Source: Ga0077555 sp964500805 (GTDB lineage Bacteria; Pseudomonadota; Alphaproteobacteria; Rhizobiales; Hyphomicrobiaceae). Taken from it: DNA of 64,000 bases. The number at the start of each line of letters is the position of its first letter. Position 1 is the first letter of the stretch. The translations under genes were made by a program, and so were the position numbers. The stretch is from assembly GCA_964500805.1 (NCBI GenBank), contig CAZCQH010000011.1:57208-121207 (forward strand). The letters run 5' to 3'. This document shows positions 54,612 through 63,356 of the stretch, in pieces. The notes beneath the pieces are model-generated. The model was not told where the DNA came from. It was given only the letters and a program-made list of their open reading frames with translations, and did no database searches.

Positions 54612-55911
54612 ACCGCCCCCTTTCCAGCGTCCGCTCGGCGAGCGTCAGTAGGCGCTCGCATATCGCCGGCCAATCCGGCGCCAAATGACGAATTGAGGTC
54701 TTGATCTGGCGGCCAACGAGCAGTGCCGCCATATACCACGCGAACACGGCTTCCGGGACCGGTTGGCCCCCGCTCTCTTCATACAGCTGAGGCAGTGATG
54801 CGACGATTGGTGCAATATCGTCCAAAGAGGTGGCCGCGATCCACGCCGCAAGAATGAAGCGACTGCCCAGCAATGCCAGATCGTATGCGCTATCACCTAG
54901 GGCAATCTCATCGAGGTCGATGAAAACTGCGCGATCCTTTTGAATGAGGAGATTGGCGGTGTGAAGGTCACCATGAATCGTGTGCAAGCGGCGTGGCGGA
55001 AATCGCATGAGCCCTTCGCGGAGCTTGAGCACCAAAGCATGGGCGCGCTGGCTCAATTCCGGTACGCTGGCCTCGATCCGCGGAATGACTTTTTGCTCGA
55101 GCCTCTCCAAGACGCGATCCGCGCCACGATGCGGCAGTCCAAGGACGGTCGTCGTGTGGAGCGCAACGGCCGCCTTCGAGACCATCGACAGCACGCGCTT
55201 GCGATCTGCATTGGCCAGCGCATCCTCGATACGCTCTCCGGGGACCAGTCTCTCCCATCGCACGTCCAGTGAGCTGTCAACGGACAACGGTTCAGGCATG
55301 GCGAAGCTACGCCGTGGCATGTTCCAGAGCGTCGTCAGTCGCTGGTGGTTCCGTTCCGCTCCTTGGCCGAGTTTACCGACGTAGGCATGGGCGTCACCAG
55401 CCCAGTCGTAGCGCAAGGCACAGCGCCGTCCGGGCAAGTAACTCAAGACATGCCAGGCCGCGGCGCCCGCATCCGGCTCGTTGCATTCTCCCGTTTGCGC
55501 GGTAGGGCGACGACGGATGTCGGTCATTGCACCGAGCTGGGGCAAGTCAGGATCGCACGGAAACACCATCGCCACGCCATCCCATGCCGGCAGATGGCAA
55601 ACCGCGTCGCCGTCGACGGCCGACTGCCGCGCCCTGGCATATGCCGCAGCACTTTCCCCCCGTTGACAAAACCGAACCGTGACGATGTCGTCCGACAGCG
55701 AACCAGAGATGCGATAGACCACGTCGAGACGCTTCCTGGGGACGTGCCAGATGTTGGCTATTGTGCACGACCCAATGTCGTGCCTCGGTAGAACTTGACT
55801 CAAGTGATGTCGAACCAGCTCCTGATCAGCAATGTCGGCCGACTGGTAGAAACCGGTCCTCGAGCCGGCTGCGGCAGGTCCGCGCTGATGTTGCCATCCA
55901 AGGTTCATCAC
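54592..55911 (-). CDS. APH-fold phosphotransferase (small-molecule kinase)
   Basis: A 439-residue protein of the aminoglycoside phosphotransferase/choline kinase fold. The catalytic loop is HGDLHTANLL with D315 and N320, and the metal motif is IDLDE with D332/D334. The N-terminal 150 residues are poorly conserved. The family phosphorylates sugars, choline or related alcohols; antibiotic resistance is unlikely in this setting. It overlaps the lyase gene by 20 bases and the phosphatase gene by 4 bases. Confidence 0.82.
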   Translation of the reverse strand: MMNLGWQHQRGPAAAGSRTGFYQSADIADQELVRHHLSQVLPRHDIGSCTIANIWHVPRKRLDVVYRISGSLSDDIVTVRFCQRGESAAAYARARQSAVDGDAVCHLPAWDGVAMVFPCDPDLPQLGAMTDIRRRPTAQTGECNEPDAGAAAWHVLSYLPGRRCALRYDWAGDAHAYVGKLGQGAERNHQRLTTLWNMPRRSFAMPEPLSVDSSLDVRWERLVPGERIEDALANADRKRVLSMVSKAAVALHTTTVLGLPHRGADRVLERLEQKVIPRIEASVPELSQRAHALVLKLREGLMRFPPRRLHTIHGDLHTANLLIQKDRAVFIDLDEIALGDSAYDLALLGSRFILAAWIAATSLDDIAPIVASLPQLYEESGGQPVPEAVFAWYMAALLVGRQIKTSIRHLAPDWPAICERLLTLAERTLERGRFDGAVE

Positions 55912-56552
55912 TCTGACCCGTGAATCGACAATGCTTGTTCAATCAGGCGGCGATCCATGACATGCAAATCCGAGGCCGGGTGACTCTCAAGATCGACCTG
56001 CAGGACGGAACCTGTCGCCGGCTTGTAATCGAGCCGCTCGAACAGCGTTTCAAGTGGACCGCCAAGCAAACTCCCGAGCAGCATCCTACAGGTCCAGAAA
56101 TGGCTGAAGAGAGCGATACTCTGACCAGCCATCAGCCTGGGCCGGATCTGAGCGAGAAACCTGCCCGCCCTTGCGCGGACGTCCTCCAAACTCTCACCAG
56201 ATGGGATCGGATCACGCAAATGCGACTTGCGAATGCGGACCGTACTTGAACTTTTTGGCTGCCTGCTCAGAACACCAAAGTTCATCTCGATAAGATCGTC
56301 ACAGACCTCGACTGGCAGGCGCTTGGCTACGGCCAGTGGAAAGGCGGTATCCCGCGCCCGCGACAATGGGCTTGCGTAGATCGCATCCAAGGAGCGAGTC
56401 GCAAAGACGGCAACGAACTGCTTCGCTTGCTCCCGGCCGGATGCATCCAGGGGCTCATCGTCCCAACCGGCATAGCGGTGTGCGTTGGCAGCCGTGTGCC
56501 CGTGGCGGATGATGTAAAGAGTGGCCCGTCTCGATTGCAATTCGGATGTCAT
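55908..56552 (-). CDS. Histidine phosphatase (phosphoglycerate-mutase-like)
   Basis: A 214-residue phosphatase. IIRHGHTAAN at 14-23 has catalytic H17, PLSRARDTA near 62 supplies the second phosphate-binding Arg, and SHFWTCRMLLGSL near 150 carries the late His. It removes phosphate from a small or sugar-linked substrate. Next to kinase genes it may balance or trim their product. Its ends overlap both neighbours by 4 bases, so it is tightly coupled. Confidence 0.88.
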   Translation of the reverse strand: MTSELQSRRATLYIIRHGHTAANAHRYAGWDDEPLDASGREQAKQFVAVFATRSLDAIYASPLSRARDTAFPLAVAKRLPVEVCDDLIEMNFGVLSRQPKSSSTVRIRKSHLRDPIPSGESLEDVRARAGRFLAQIRPRLMAGQSIALFSHFWTCRMLLGSLLGGPLETLFERLDYKPATGSVLQVDLESHPASDLHVMDRRLIEQALSIHGSE

Positions 56553-57706
56553 GGCAATCTTCCCTGCAGGACCTCATCGTAGAGACTTGCGAGCATCCTG
56601 CCTGATTGCTCCCACTCGAAATCAGCGGCGCGGGCTCGCCCGCGTGCTGCCATATGAGTCGTGTGAGCCGGATCTGACAACACGCGTTGCAGCGCATCTG
56701 CCAATTCGGTTGGGCTTTCGGGGGCGATGAGGAACGCCGTGCCGCTGTCGCCAGTCACTTCCGGTATTGCGCCGACACTGGCGGCAACAATGGGTTTACC
56801 AGCAGCCATGGCCTCCACCAGCATCAATCCGAAACCTTCCCAGCGGGACGGCGCGGCGATGACGTCCACGGCTGCGTAGAACCGAGGCATGTCGTCTACG
56901 AAATGCATGAAGCGAAGCGCATCCCTGATGCCAAGATCTGCGGCCAGGGCAGACAGCATAGGGATCTGGTCGGGCGTATCGGGAGCACCAGCAAAAGCAA
57001 CAAGGACCTCCGGGTGTGATTGACGCAACAAAGCAGCAGCTCGGATCAGGATGTCCTGGCCCTTTTGCCGCGAGAGCCGGCCGACCAGGCCAACGATCGG
57101 TACATGTGCGGGGAGTTCCAGGAATGATCGTGCCGCACTCGAAGCGATCGGCGCGCCGAAGCGAACGATGTCGACGCCGTTGGGAACTACTCTGACGCGG
57201 TCGGCGGGAAATTCGAGACGATCGATGACATGGCGCCGAACATCCTCCGAACACGCGACCGCCAGATCGGTGAATGCAACGAGGCAACGGTCAAGCTCGA
57301 GCGTGCCGTCGCGTTGCCAATTGGAATCGTACTGGTTGTGATAATGTGCGACTAGCTTGAGGCTTTCGCTGCGCAACTTGGCGGCGGCTTGGCGCGCTAT
57401 CAGATTCGGGCGATAGGAGTGGGTGTGGAGGAGATCTCCCCGCTCTCTGGCGAGCAACTCGGCAATATCGCTGGCGATGTTGGCCTTGCAGTCCGACCGC
57501 GGCGCGAAGGTGATGGGCAGGTCTAGCTCCTCAAATCGCCGTAGCCTCCCCAGCCGCGATGGTTCCGGCACTGCTGGTAGGGGGCGCAATACGAGCAGCT
57601 GCTGATCGAAATCCGCGCGCAGACAACGCAGCAGCTGATAGGCAGCCTCAGGCACTCCGCCGAGACCGATCGAGTTGATAACATGTGTCACACGGGCTCG
57701 TGGCAT
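56549..57706 (-). CDS. GT4-family glycosyltransferase
   Basis: A 385-residue GT-B glycosyltransferase. HVINSIGLGGVPEAAYQLLR at the start holds the acceptor-site glycine loop, LLHTHSYRPNLIARQAA follows, and the donor side has VGLVGRLSRQKGQDILIRAA and APSRWEGFGLMLVEAMAAGK, the E-x7-E motif of GT4 retaining enzymes. It overlaps the phosphatase gene by 4 bases and is 37 bases after the first kinase gene. Confidence 0.9.
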   Translation of the reverse strand: MPRARVTHVINSIGLGGVPEAAYQLLRCLRADFDQQLLVLRPLPAVPEPSRLGRLRRFEELDLPITFAPRSDCKANIASDIAELLARERGDLLHTHSYRPNLIARQAAAKLRSESLKLVAHYHNQYDSNWQRDGTLELDRCLVAFTDLAVACSEDVRRHVIDRLEFPADRVRVVPNGVDIVRFGAPIASSAARSFLELPAHVPIVGLVGRLSRQKGQDILIRAAALLRQSHPEVLVAFAGAPDTPDQIPMLSALAADLGIRDALRFMHFVDDMPRFYAAVDVIAAPSRWEGFGLMLVEAMAAGKPIVAASVGAIPEVTGDSGTAFLIAPESPTELADALQRVLSDPAHTTHMAARGRARAADFEWEQSGRMLASLYDEVLQGRLP

Positions 57707-57743
57707 TCCAGCTCACCTGGCTACAGGAACTTCTGCGAGCCGT

Positions 57744-59015
57744 TCAGTGGTCGGACAATTGGGCGGCTAGGTCAAGGGCTGTCGTAGCGCCACTTGCAAA
57801 CGTGTTTTCCACGAAGCGCCCTTTACGAAGAGCAAGTGCCAGGTGGTAGAGTTCAGCAGCGATGCGATGCCAGTACAGACGCTGCCGGTCGAGGCGCGCC
57901 CCGGCAGCTGTCTGGTATCCCTCCAGGTAGGCTTCCGACAAAACGGTGTGGCGCGCCGAGCCCATTGCTTCAAACTCGTGCGGAAGTGAGGCGAGGAACA
58001 TTGCAATGTCGCGATAGCGATCACCCGCGTGGCAGAGATCGAAGTCAGTGATGGACCATCGATCCTCCTCCACCAATAGCTGCGAGCAGACGAAATCGCC
58101 GTGGCAGAACGAGTTCGGCGCCTCAGGGGGCATTTGGCGCTGCAACAGCGACGGCAACACCTCAAGCTCCTTGCACTGGCGCGGATTGAGGAATGCGATC
58201 ATCTCGACATCGGTGGCCGCTCCGTTCGCCCATTGCGAGTTTTTACGAGTTGCCAATTCGCGAGGCGGCAAAATACGATGAAGCGACGCGTGCAACTCCC
58301 CCACGCGGGCAAGCAGGCGCTGGTCGTTCGTTGCGTCGATGACGGATAACAAGTCGCGGCCGGGCAACGCGGACTGCAGATAGAGCGCGCGCTCGTCATT
58401 CAAATGTAGCGGACGCGCAACTGCGAAAGGCGCATTCATCATGGTCACGGCTCTGTCGACGATCCTCAGAAGAGACCACGCTTCGCGATAGCGAGACTTG
58501 CGCTTGATCTTGCCGATCACGCTGGTGTCACCGAGCTTCGTTCGAAAGGTGAAGCGACGCAATGGGACGTATCGCAAGACGTGGACACGACCTGCGGCCG
58601 CGGACGACGCCTCGCGAAACCACGACGACATCCCTGGCAGGTAGGAATCGTCCGGGAACTCGGTCCAGGCTGCTCCTTTTGCACCAGTGAACGTCAGCGT
58701 ATAGGCCGAGAAAGGCTCATCCGGCGACGCGCCTCCTGCTTGCAAGGACCAGTAGAACCGATCGAGCTTCCAGGTCCCATCGCGGCTCCTGACCGGCTTT
58801 ATCTCTGCATGAATGTCCCGCACCTTACGCGCACCAGCTTCTGCGCGCCGCAGCACAGGGTGAGTCTCAATCAACTCGATCAATCCCGAGAGTTCGGGAG
58901 CCAGCGTCGAGTGGTTCGACAAATAATGAAACGGCTTTGCTCGTCGAACATCGAGGCTCTCAGGACCGCTTGCCACGCTATCTCCGTCCTCCGTGCGATT
59001 ACCGCTGGGGGCCAT
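57744..59015 (-). CDS. APH-fold phosphotransferase (maltokinase-like catalytic loop)
   Basis: A 423-residue protein and first gene of the minus operon. The N-terminal 150 residues show FREASSAAAGRVHVLRYVPLRR and KRKSRYREAW, the N-lobe. The catalytic loop is CHGDFVCSQLL with D307 and Q312; Gln at this position matches maltokinase-type HGDxxxxQ and the fused kinase at 40374, while the kinase at 54592 has Asn. The metal site is ITDFDL (D324/D326). Likely phosphorylates a sugar or sugar-linked compound; the target is unknown. Confidence 0.8.
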   Translation of the reverse strand: MAPSGNRTEDGDSVASGPESLDVRRAKPFHYLSNHSTLAPELSGLIELIETHPVLRRAEAGARKVRDIHAEIKPVRSRDGTWKLDRFYWSLQAGGASPDEPFSAYTLTFTGAKGAAWTEFPDDSYLPGMSSWFREASSAAAGRVHVLRYVPLRRFTFRTKLGDTSVIGKIKRKSRYREAWSLLRIVDRAVTMMNAPFAVARPLHLNDERALYLQSALPGRDLLSVIDATNDQRLLARVGELHASLHRILPPRELATRKNSQWANGAATDVEMIAFLNPRQCKELEVLPSLLQRQMPPEAPNSFCHGDFVCSQLLVEEDRWSITDFDLCHAGDRYRDIAMFLASLPHEFEAMGSARHTVLSEAYLEGYQTAAGARLDRQRLYWHRIAAELYHLALALRKGRFVENTFASGATTALDLAAQLSDH

Positions 59016-59527
59016 AGCAATTGAATAAACGTAAGTTGCCCAGCCAGGTGCCCACCAAGAACAATAAAGTTAGCAAATCAATTCAGCAGTTGCCGCCTTA
59101 TCCATTCTTTCAGCGATACACTTTCGACCGGAAGAGCAGGCACGGCGTGAACTTGACCATGCCAAAGCGCTATCTGCTACATTCTAACCGACACAAAATT
59201 GGTCGCCGCCAAATTCCACGATCTCCCACCAGTGAGCTTCAGCGGTCCTTGTTCGGTGCGAATTTGTGCGGCGCACAATTTTGCTCGTCGATGCCGATCT
59301 TTGGACTACGCGTGGGACGTTCCCGGGGGCGGCTTGCTCTGCGATTCGTTCGGCGAAGTCGTGTTCATGCTGCAAGCGCGTACAGCCCTTCTGTGTATGA
59401 CCACCGAAACACAATCTCTCAGGCGGACACAGCCACAATGGAACAGCAGGCGTCGGCGCGCCGCCCGATCTCAACCCGGAGTGATGCGACGGAAGACGCC
59501 AGGTGACGCTTCGGCAAGGGTCATCGC
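59016..59527. other. Intergenic region upstream of the minus operon
   Basis: 512 bases without a supportable gene. The first 100 bases are AT-rich and lie directly upstream of the kinase gene at 59015, where the promoter of the minus operon should be. The rest resembles decayed coding sequence without motifs. Confidence 0.45.
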
Positions 59528-59854
59528 CTACCGGACCTCACCGCTCCAGACCGGAGTGACGGCGGTCCTCCCATCATCCCAGGCCTTGCTCTTCAAGACA
59601 TCGAGCGAGGTCATCTCGTACACGGTGGTATATTTTGGCGTCCCCATGACTGCCTCGAAGCGCCGTGCCCGGATGTAGCCGGGAATGCTCCACAGGAGCG
59701 GCAATCGCTCGTTGTTGTAAGCCTCATTGAACTTGGCATTGATGGCCGCCCGGACCGACATGCGCCCGACCCGCATGGCCGGCGCCATGTGGGCCGCCGC
59801 CGTCTCAGCCGACGCGGTCTCGGGATAGATGCGCCGATGTTGACAGCCCAACAC
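59528..59854 (-). pseudogene. Remnant of a DUF4286/EthD-like small protein
   Basis: The second half reads FNEAYNNERLPLLWSIPGYI and RARRFEAVMGTPKYTTVYEM, which resembles the ferredoxin-like DUF4286/EthD group that normally starts near the FN-EAY helix and is about 100-110 residues. Here the expected C-terminal strand-helix is cut short, and the first 45 residues look unrelated. It may be a truncated gene or a divergent small protein; I prefer remnant. It is divergent from the LLM gene to the right. Confidence 0.5.
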
Positions 59855-59995
59855 CCGGCTTCGAACATGCCTTCTCTTGTCATGGTGGTGGGCGACGGGG
59901 TCTTATGGACATCAAGTGTCTGGCGCGGAGTACCTAGCTGAACCGCCGGCGACATTCGGGCTCGGCCCTCCGATATCAGAAAGGACGCTCGCGAC

Positions 59996-61081
59996 ATGCA
60001 AGTCGGAATCCTCTACACGTCACACCCGGATCCCGCGACCGAGCCCTATCCGCACCAGAAGGTGCATGACCGGGTCACGCGCGAGATCCTCGAGATCGAG
60101 CAGCTTGGGTTCGACAGCATCTGGATCGCCGAGCATCACTTTTCCAACCGTTATGGCATCCTGCCAGACCCGTTCAGTTACCTAAGCTATCTTTCGGCCA
60201 AGACGAGTGCCATCAAGTTGGGCGCTGCGGTCATGGTCGTGCCGCTGCATCACCCGCTGCGCATCGTCGAGAACGCGGCTTTCGTCGACATCCTGTCAAA
60301 TGGTCGTTTCCAGCTCGGGTTGGGATCAGGATATCGTCCATACGAGTTCGAAGGGCTCGGCATATCCTACGAGGAACGGCGCCGCATCCAGGCAGAGGCC
60401 ATTCCACTGATTCTGGACGGTTTCCACAAGAAACGTGTCTCGGCCAAGGGTAAGTATTTCAACTTCGATGTCTCAGGCGAGTGGGAGATCTTCCCGCAAC
60501 CCATCCAGCAACCGCATCCGCCGCTCTACATGGGTGCCGGGACCAATGAGTCGATTGCTGTAGCAGCGAAGAGCGGCTTCGGCCTCATGCAGTCCACCCT
60601 GCCGAGCGTCCAGGTGATCGGCGAGCACATCGCGCACTATCGACAGAACATGAAGGAAGCGCCGCCGCTCCTCCGACGCAATCCGGCCTTCGGAGATGTC
60701 GACGTCGCCCGCATGACATTCGTCGCGTCAACCGACGCAAAGGCGAAGGAATTGAGCGAACAGGGCATCACCAGCCACATGAAGAGCTTCATGGCCGGAG
60801 GCGCAAAAACAGGCGGCTATCTGGGCGATGTCTCCGACAAGAGCGGCGACGAGCAGTTCAGCTATGATAACCTGATGGACGGCACGATCCTGCATGGCTC
60901 CCCGGATAGCGTGTTACGCAAGATCGAGGCGTTCAAGTCGGTTGGCACGACGTCGCTGATGCTGCACTACCCACCCTATTACGGGCAAGAGCGCACGCTG
61001 GAGATGCTGCGTCTCTTTGCCAAGGAGGTGCTGCCGCACGTGCAAGCGATGCAGACCCCTAACTTGGCCGCGGCAGAGTAG
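59996..61081 (+). CDS. LLM-class flavin-dependent oxidoreductase
   Basis: A 361-residue luciferase-like TIM-barrel monooxygenase. Marks: LGFDSIWIAEHHFSNRYGI near 40, MVVVPLHHPLRIVENAAFVD near 78, NGRFQLGLGSGYRPYEFEG near 101 and the final LMLHYPPY near 320. Uses reduced flavin to oxidise an unknown organic molecule. Its N-terminus (MQVGILYTSHPD) is the usual family start and follows AGAAAGGACG. Shares only the family with the LLM at 4620. Confidence 0.87.
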   Translation: MQVGILYTSHPDPATEPYPHQKVHDRVTREILEIEQLGFDSIWIAEHHFSNRYGILPDPFSYLSYLSAKTSAIKLGAAVMVVPLHHPLRIVENAAFVDILSNGRFQLGLGSGYRPYEFEGLGISYEERRRIQAEAIPLILDGFHKKRVSAKGKYFNFDVSGEWEIFPQPIQQPHPPLYMGAGTNESIAVAAKSGFGLMQSTLPSVQVIGEHIAHYRQNMKEAPPLLRRNPAFGDVDVARMTFVASTDAKAKELSEQGITSHMKSFMAGGAKTGGYLGDVSDKSGDEQFSYDNLMDGTILHGSPDSVLRKIEAFKSVGTTSLMLHYPPYYGQERTLEMLRLFAKEVLPHVQAMQTPNLAAAE

Positions 61082-61171
61082 AACAATTCGACGCGGCGCC
61101 GGCAGACGGGCCGGAGCCACCGAGATGGCGCGACGGTTGAGCATCGGGAGCCGTCGTGTGGCTCGAGAGCG

Positions 61172-61375
61172 TCATGCAGTCCTGTTTCGGAGGGCGGTTG
61201 CCATGATTGCTGTGATGAACTCGGTGGTCAGGTGCATGAGCGGGCAGGCCAGCAGCATCAGATAGAGCACTGCGAGCAGGACATGGTTGAGGCGATAGAC
61301 GAGCGAGCGGCTGGTCGCAAAGCGGAGCGTCAAGGTCGGCACCACGAGCCATTGCAGGGTATCCGTCAAGTCCAT
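61172..61375 (-). CDS. Small membrane protein (possibly metal-linked)
   Basis: A 67-residue protein with a strong membrane stretch, including LLAVLYLMLLACPLMHLTTE, similar to the CPLMH segment seen in small DUF2933-like membrane proteins near metal genes. The ATG at 61375 overlaps the start of the divergent CsoR-like frame by one or two bases. Function unknown. Confidence 0.5.
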   Translation of the reverse strand: MDLTDTLQWLVVPTLTLRFATSRSLVYRLNHVLLAVLYLMLLACPLMHLTTEFITAIMATALRNRTA

Positions 61376-61648
61376 GAGCACCAAATCGAAACCCGCACGC
61401 CTTAAACGCCTCAGCCGCATCGAAGGTCAGGTGCGAGGTCTTCCCGCATGGTCGAGGAAGACCGCTACTGCATGGACATCGTCACCCAGATCGCGGCGGT
61501 ACGGGCCGCGCTGGCGAAGGTCGAGGAGGAGATACTCCAGGGCCACATCGCCCACTGTGTCGAGCAAGCGATCGCCAGCGGCGATGCCGCCGAGCAGCGC
61601 AAGAGCGTTGCGGAACTGATGGAGGTGCTCGAATGGGCGCGTCGTTGA
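61374..61648 (+). pseudogene. CsoR/FrmR-family metal-sensing repressor, frameshifted
   Basis: The first part, KPARLKRLSRIEGQVRGL, is the family N-terminus in one frame (61374-61437). The rest, MVEEDRYCMDIVTQIAAVRA and LQGHIAHCVEQAI, continues in another frame from 61448. The Cys of RYC and the His/Cys of HIAHC fit the copper ligands of CsoR. One base appears missing around 61438-61447 (GGTCTTCCCGCATGG would need one more base to read GLARM). Either a true frameshift or a sequencing error; if functional it would sense Cu(I) and regulate the downstream DUF411 gene. Confidence 0.82.
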
Positions 61649-61694
61649 TCCGGATCAGCGACAGAAGCGTTGGTACGCGCGAGGAGATCAATTG

Positions 61695-62177
61695 ATGAGC
61701 GACAAGCCTCAAGATGACAGCCGCAGGGGATTCTTCGGGCAGATGGCGATCGGCGCCGTTGTGCTGCTCGGCAGCCCCGCAGTGGCGCAGGGGCGGCCCG
61801 CTATCACGGTCTGGAAGAATCGCAACTGCGGCTGCTGCGCTGGATGGGTCGAGCATCTGCGCCGCGATGGGTTCGTTGCCACGGTCATCGAGACATCAGA
61901 CGTTCAAACATTCAAAGCGCAGCGCGGCGTTCCGGCAGAGCTGGCTTCCTGCCATACGGCTGAGATCGCCGGCTATACGATCGAGGCGCATGTGCCCGCG
62001 TACGCCATCCAGCGCCTCCTTGCAGAGAAGCCATTCGGTCTTGGCCTTGCTGTGCCCGGCATGCCGATCGGCTCGCCCGGTATGGAGGGCGGACGGCCGG
62101 AGGCTTACGACGTGGTGCTGTTTGGCCATGGCGCACAGCGCCGGTTCGCGCGCTTCGTCGGCGAGAAGCCGGTCTAG
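61695..62177 (+). CDS. DUF411 copper-associated periplasmic protein
   Basis: A 160-residue protein. DDSRRGFFGQMAIGAVVLLG is a Tat-type signal peptide ending near AVAQG. The core begins AITVWKNRNCGCCAGW with C45, C47, C48, then HTAEIAGYTIEAHVPAYAI and PGMPIGSPGMEGG, all features of DUF411. The family is linked to copper resistance and is thought to bind copper. ATG at 61695 with GAGGAGA upstream. It follows the CsoR-like frame and could be regulated by it. Confidence 0.92.
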   Translation: MSDKPQDDSRRGFFGQMAIGAVVLLGSPAVAQGRPAITVWKNRNCGCCAGWVEHLRRDGFVATVIETSDVQTFKAQRGVPAELASCHTAEIAGYTIEAHVPAYAIQRLLAEKPFGLGLAVPGMPIGSPGMEGGRPEAYDVVLFGHGAQRRFARFVGEKPV

Positions 62178-62224
62178 CCGGCGAGTTCTGGCTCGCCAGC
62201 CGACCGGCAGAAAGGACTTAAGCC

Positions 62225-62332
62225 ATGATGTACGATGGTATGTTTTGGGGCATGGGTTGGATGCACCTCGCCGGTGTCGTCATCATCGCCCTCGTGATCG
62301 CGGCACTCGTGAAGTATGTGTTCTTCCGCTGA
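62225..62332 (+). CDS. Small membrane protein, 35 residues
   Basis: A short gene of 35 codons: MMYDGMFWGMGWMHLAG followed by VVIIALVIAALVKYVFFR, one hydrophobic helix with a Met/Gly/Trp-rich N-terminus. AAAGGA lies 9 bases upstream of the ATG at 62225. Such small Met-rich membrane proteins often sit in copper clusters, as here after DUF411, but I do not know a specific function. Confidence 0.6.
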   Translation: MMYDGMFWGMGWMHLAGVVIIALVIAALVKYVFFR

Positions 62333-62335
62333 TGC

Positions 62336-62694
62336 ACTGGCGGCATTGCGACGGCGCGGTTCATCGTGATGCTCGCCAATGGCGGAGCGCTCGATGGTGT
62401 GTGCATCTTGCCCGAGCCTTGGTGAAAACCGTCAGCATTCCGCGGCCCGATGCCGAGCAGCCGGACGACGTGCATGGGGTGCCCTTGCGCATTGGTGCCG
62501 GCTTCTATCTCGGATGCATCGCCGGCAGGAACCCGCGCATCTTGAGCCATCCGGGCGCCGGCTGCTCGATTGCCTGGGCCGATCCAAACGCACACATCGC
62601 CGTCTCGATCAGCCACAACCGAATGTGCCTGCCGCCCGCTACATCTCAGGATCCGATTCGACAAGCTATCACAATGGTCTTCGGTGCCGAATGA
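62336..62694 (+). pseudogene. Fragment of a beta-lactamase-fold serine hydrolase
   Basis: Only the C-terminal third remains. TGGIATARFIVMLANGGALD is in one frame and stops at EPW; the continuation (VKTVSIPRPDAEQ, then GAGFYLG, then SHPGAGCSIAWADPNAHI and ISHNRM) is in a second frame to 62694. The HPGAG-x-xxAWAD block is typical of class C beta-lactamase-related esterases. Lacking the SxxK nucleophile half and carrying a frameshift around 62400, it cannot be functional. Confidence 0.72.
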
Positions 62695-62796
62695 GTGCCC
62701 TTATTCGGGCTACGCATTGGGTTCGGCGACAGTCACACGCCTGAAGCAATAGTCCACATCTGGAAGTCCAGTCGGTCGGCGCGGAGCGCCTCTCAC

Positions 62797-63356
62797 CTAG
62801 TTTCTCGCAACGAACTCCAGGACAACCTTATTGAAAACCTCTGCGTTTTGACGATGCATTCCATGCGCGGCTTTAGGGATCACGACAGGCTCATCAAACG
62901 ATTTGCACTTTCTCATTTCACCGTAATAGTACGGATATCGCTTTGGGCTGTTCTCGCCCCTTAAGAGAAGGACCGGAAACGAAATCTTCCGGAAGTCTTC
63001 GCATGTAGTCACTGGTCGCTCGCGCTCTGCTGAAACGATATGGACATTGGCAAGCACCATCTTCTTGACGGGTTCCGGTGTCTTTTCCCAAGCGCCCGGA
63101 CCATCAAGAGTATCGACCAGCGTTTGCGCTGCTTTGACCTTGTCGCCGGATTTCAAACTTTCCCTTAGCTTGGCGATCATACCCTTCTGTGCGTCGGCTG
63201 ACTTGGTTCCTTCTTCCGTCTCGGCAAAGAGGCATATCGAAACTGCCGTCTTCAAGAATAAGCGTCCGAAGGACCTCGGGGTCGGCCTGCGCAACTTCCA
63301 CGAAAACTGAGCCAGCACGCGAGTGTCCCAGGAGGTGCACGCGACCGAGCCCAAGA
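62797..63356 (-). pseudogene. Truncated and frameshifted alpha/beta hydrolase
   Basis: From the right: GRVHLLGHSRAGSVFVEVAQ holds the nucleophile motif GHSRAG, and the frame LRTLILEDGSFDMPL then shifts near 63228 into LFAETEEGTKSADAQKG and onward through FRKISFPVLLLRGENS to the end KAAHGMHRQNAEVF with the catalytic His. The first 80 or so residues of a normal enzyme are missing, replaced at 63357 by repeat sequence. Both lesions mark a pseudogene. Confidence 0.75.

Noticed and set aside
54592..55911. Aminoglycoside resistance gene
   Set aside because: The APH fold and HGDLHTAN loop alone do not indicate resistance; its place in a glycan operon with two related kinases points to sugar phosphorylation.
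40374..59015. Classical Wzy-type exopolysaccharide or LPS O-antigen locus
   Set aside because: No flippase, polymerase, chain-length protein or priming glycosyltransferase was found.
59184..59678. Genes in the gap between the kinase and the DUF4286-like remnant
   Set aside because: Several frames of about 100-160 codons cross here on both strands but none has motifs, ribosome site or plausible composition.
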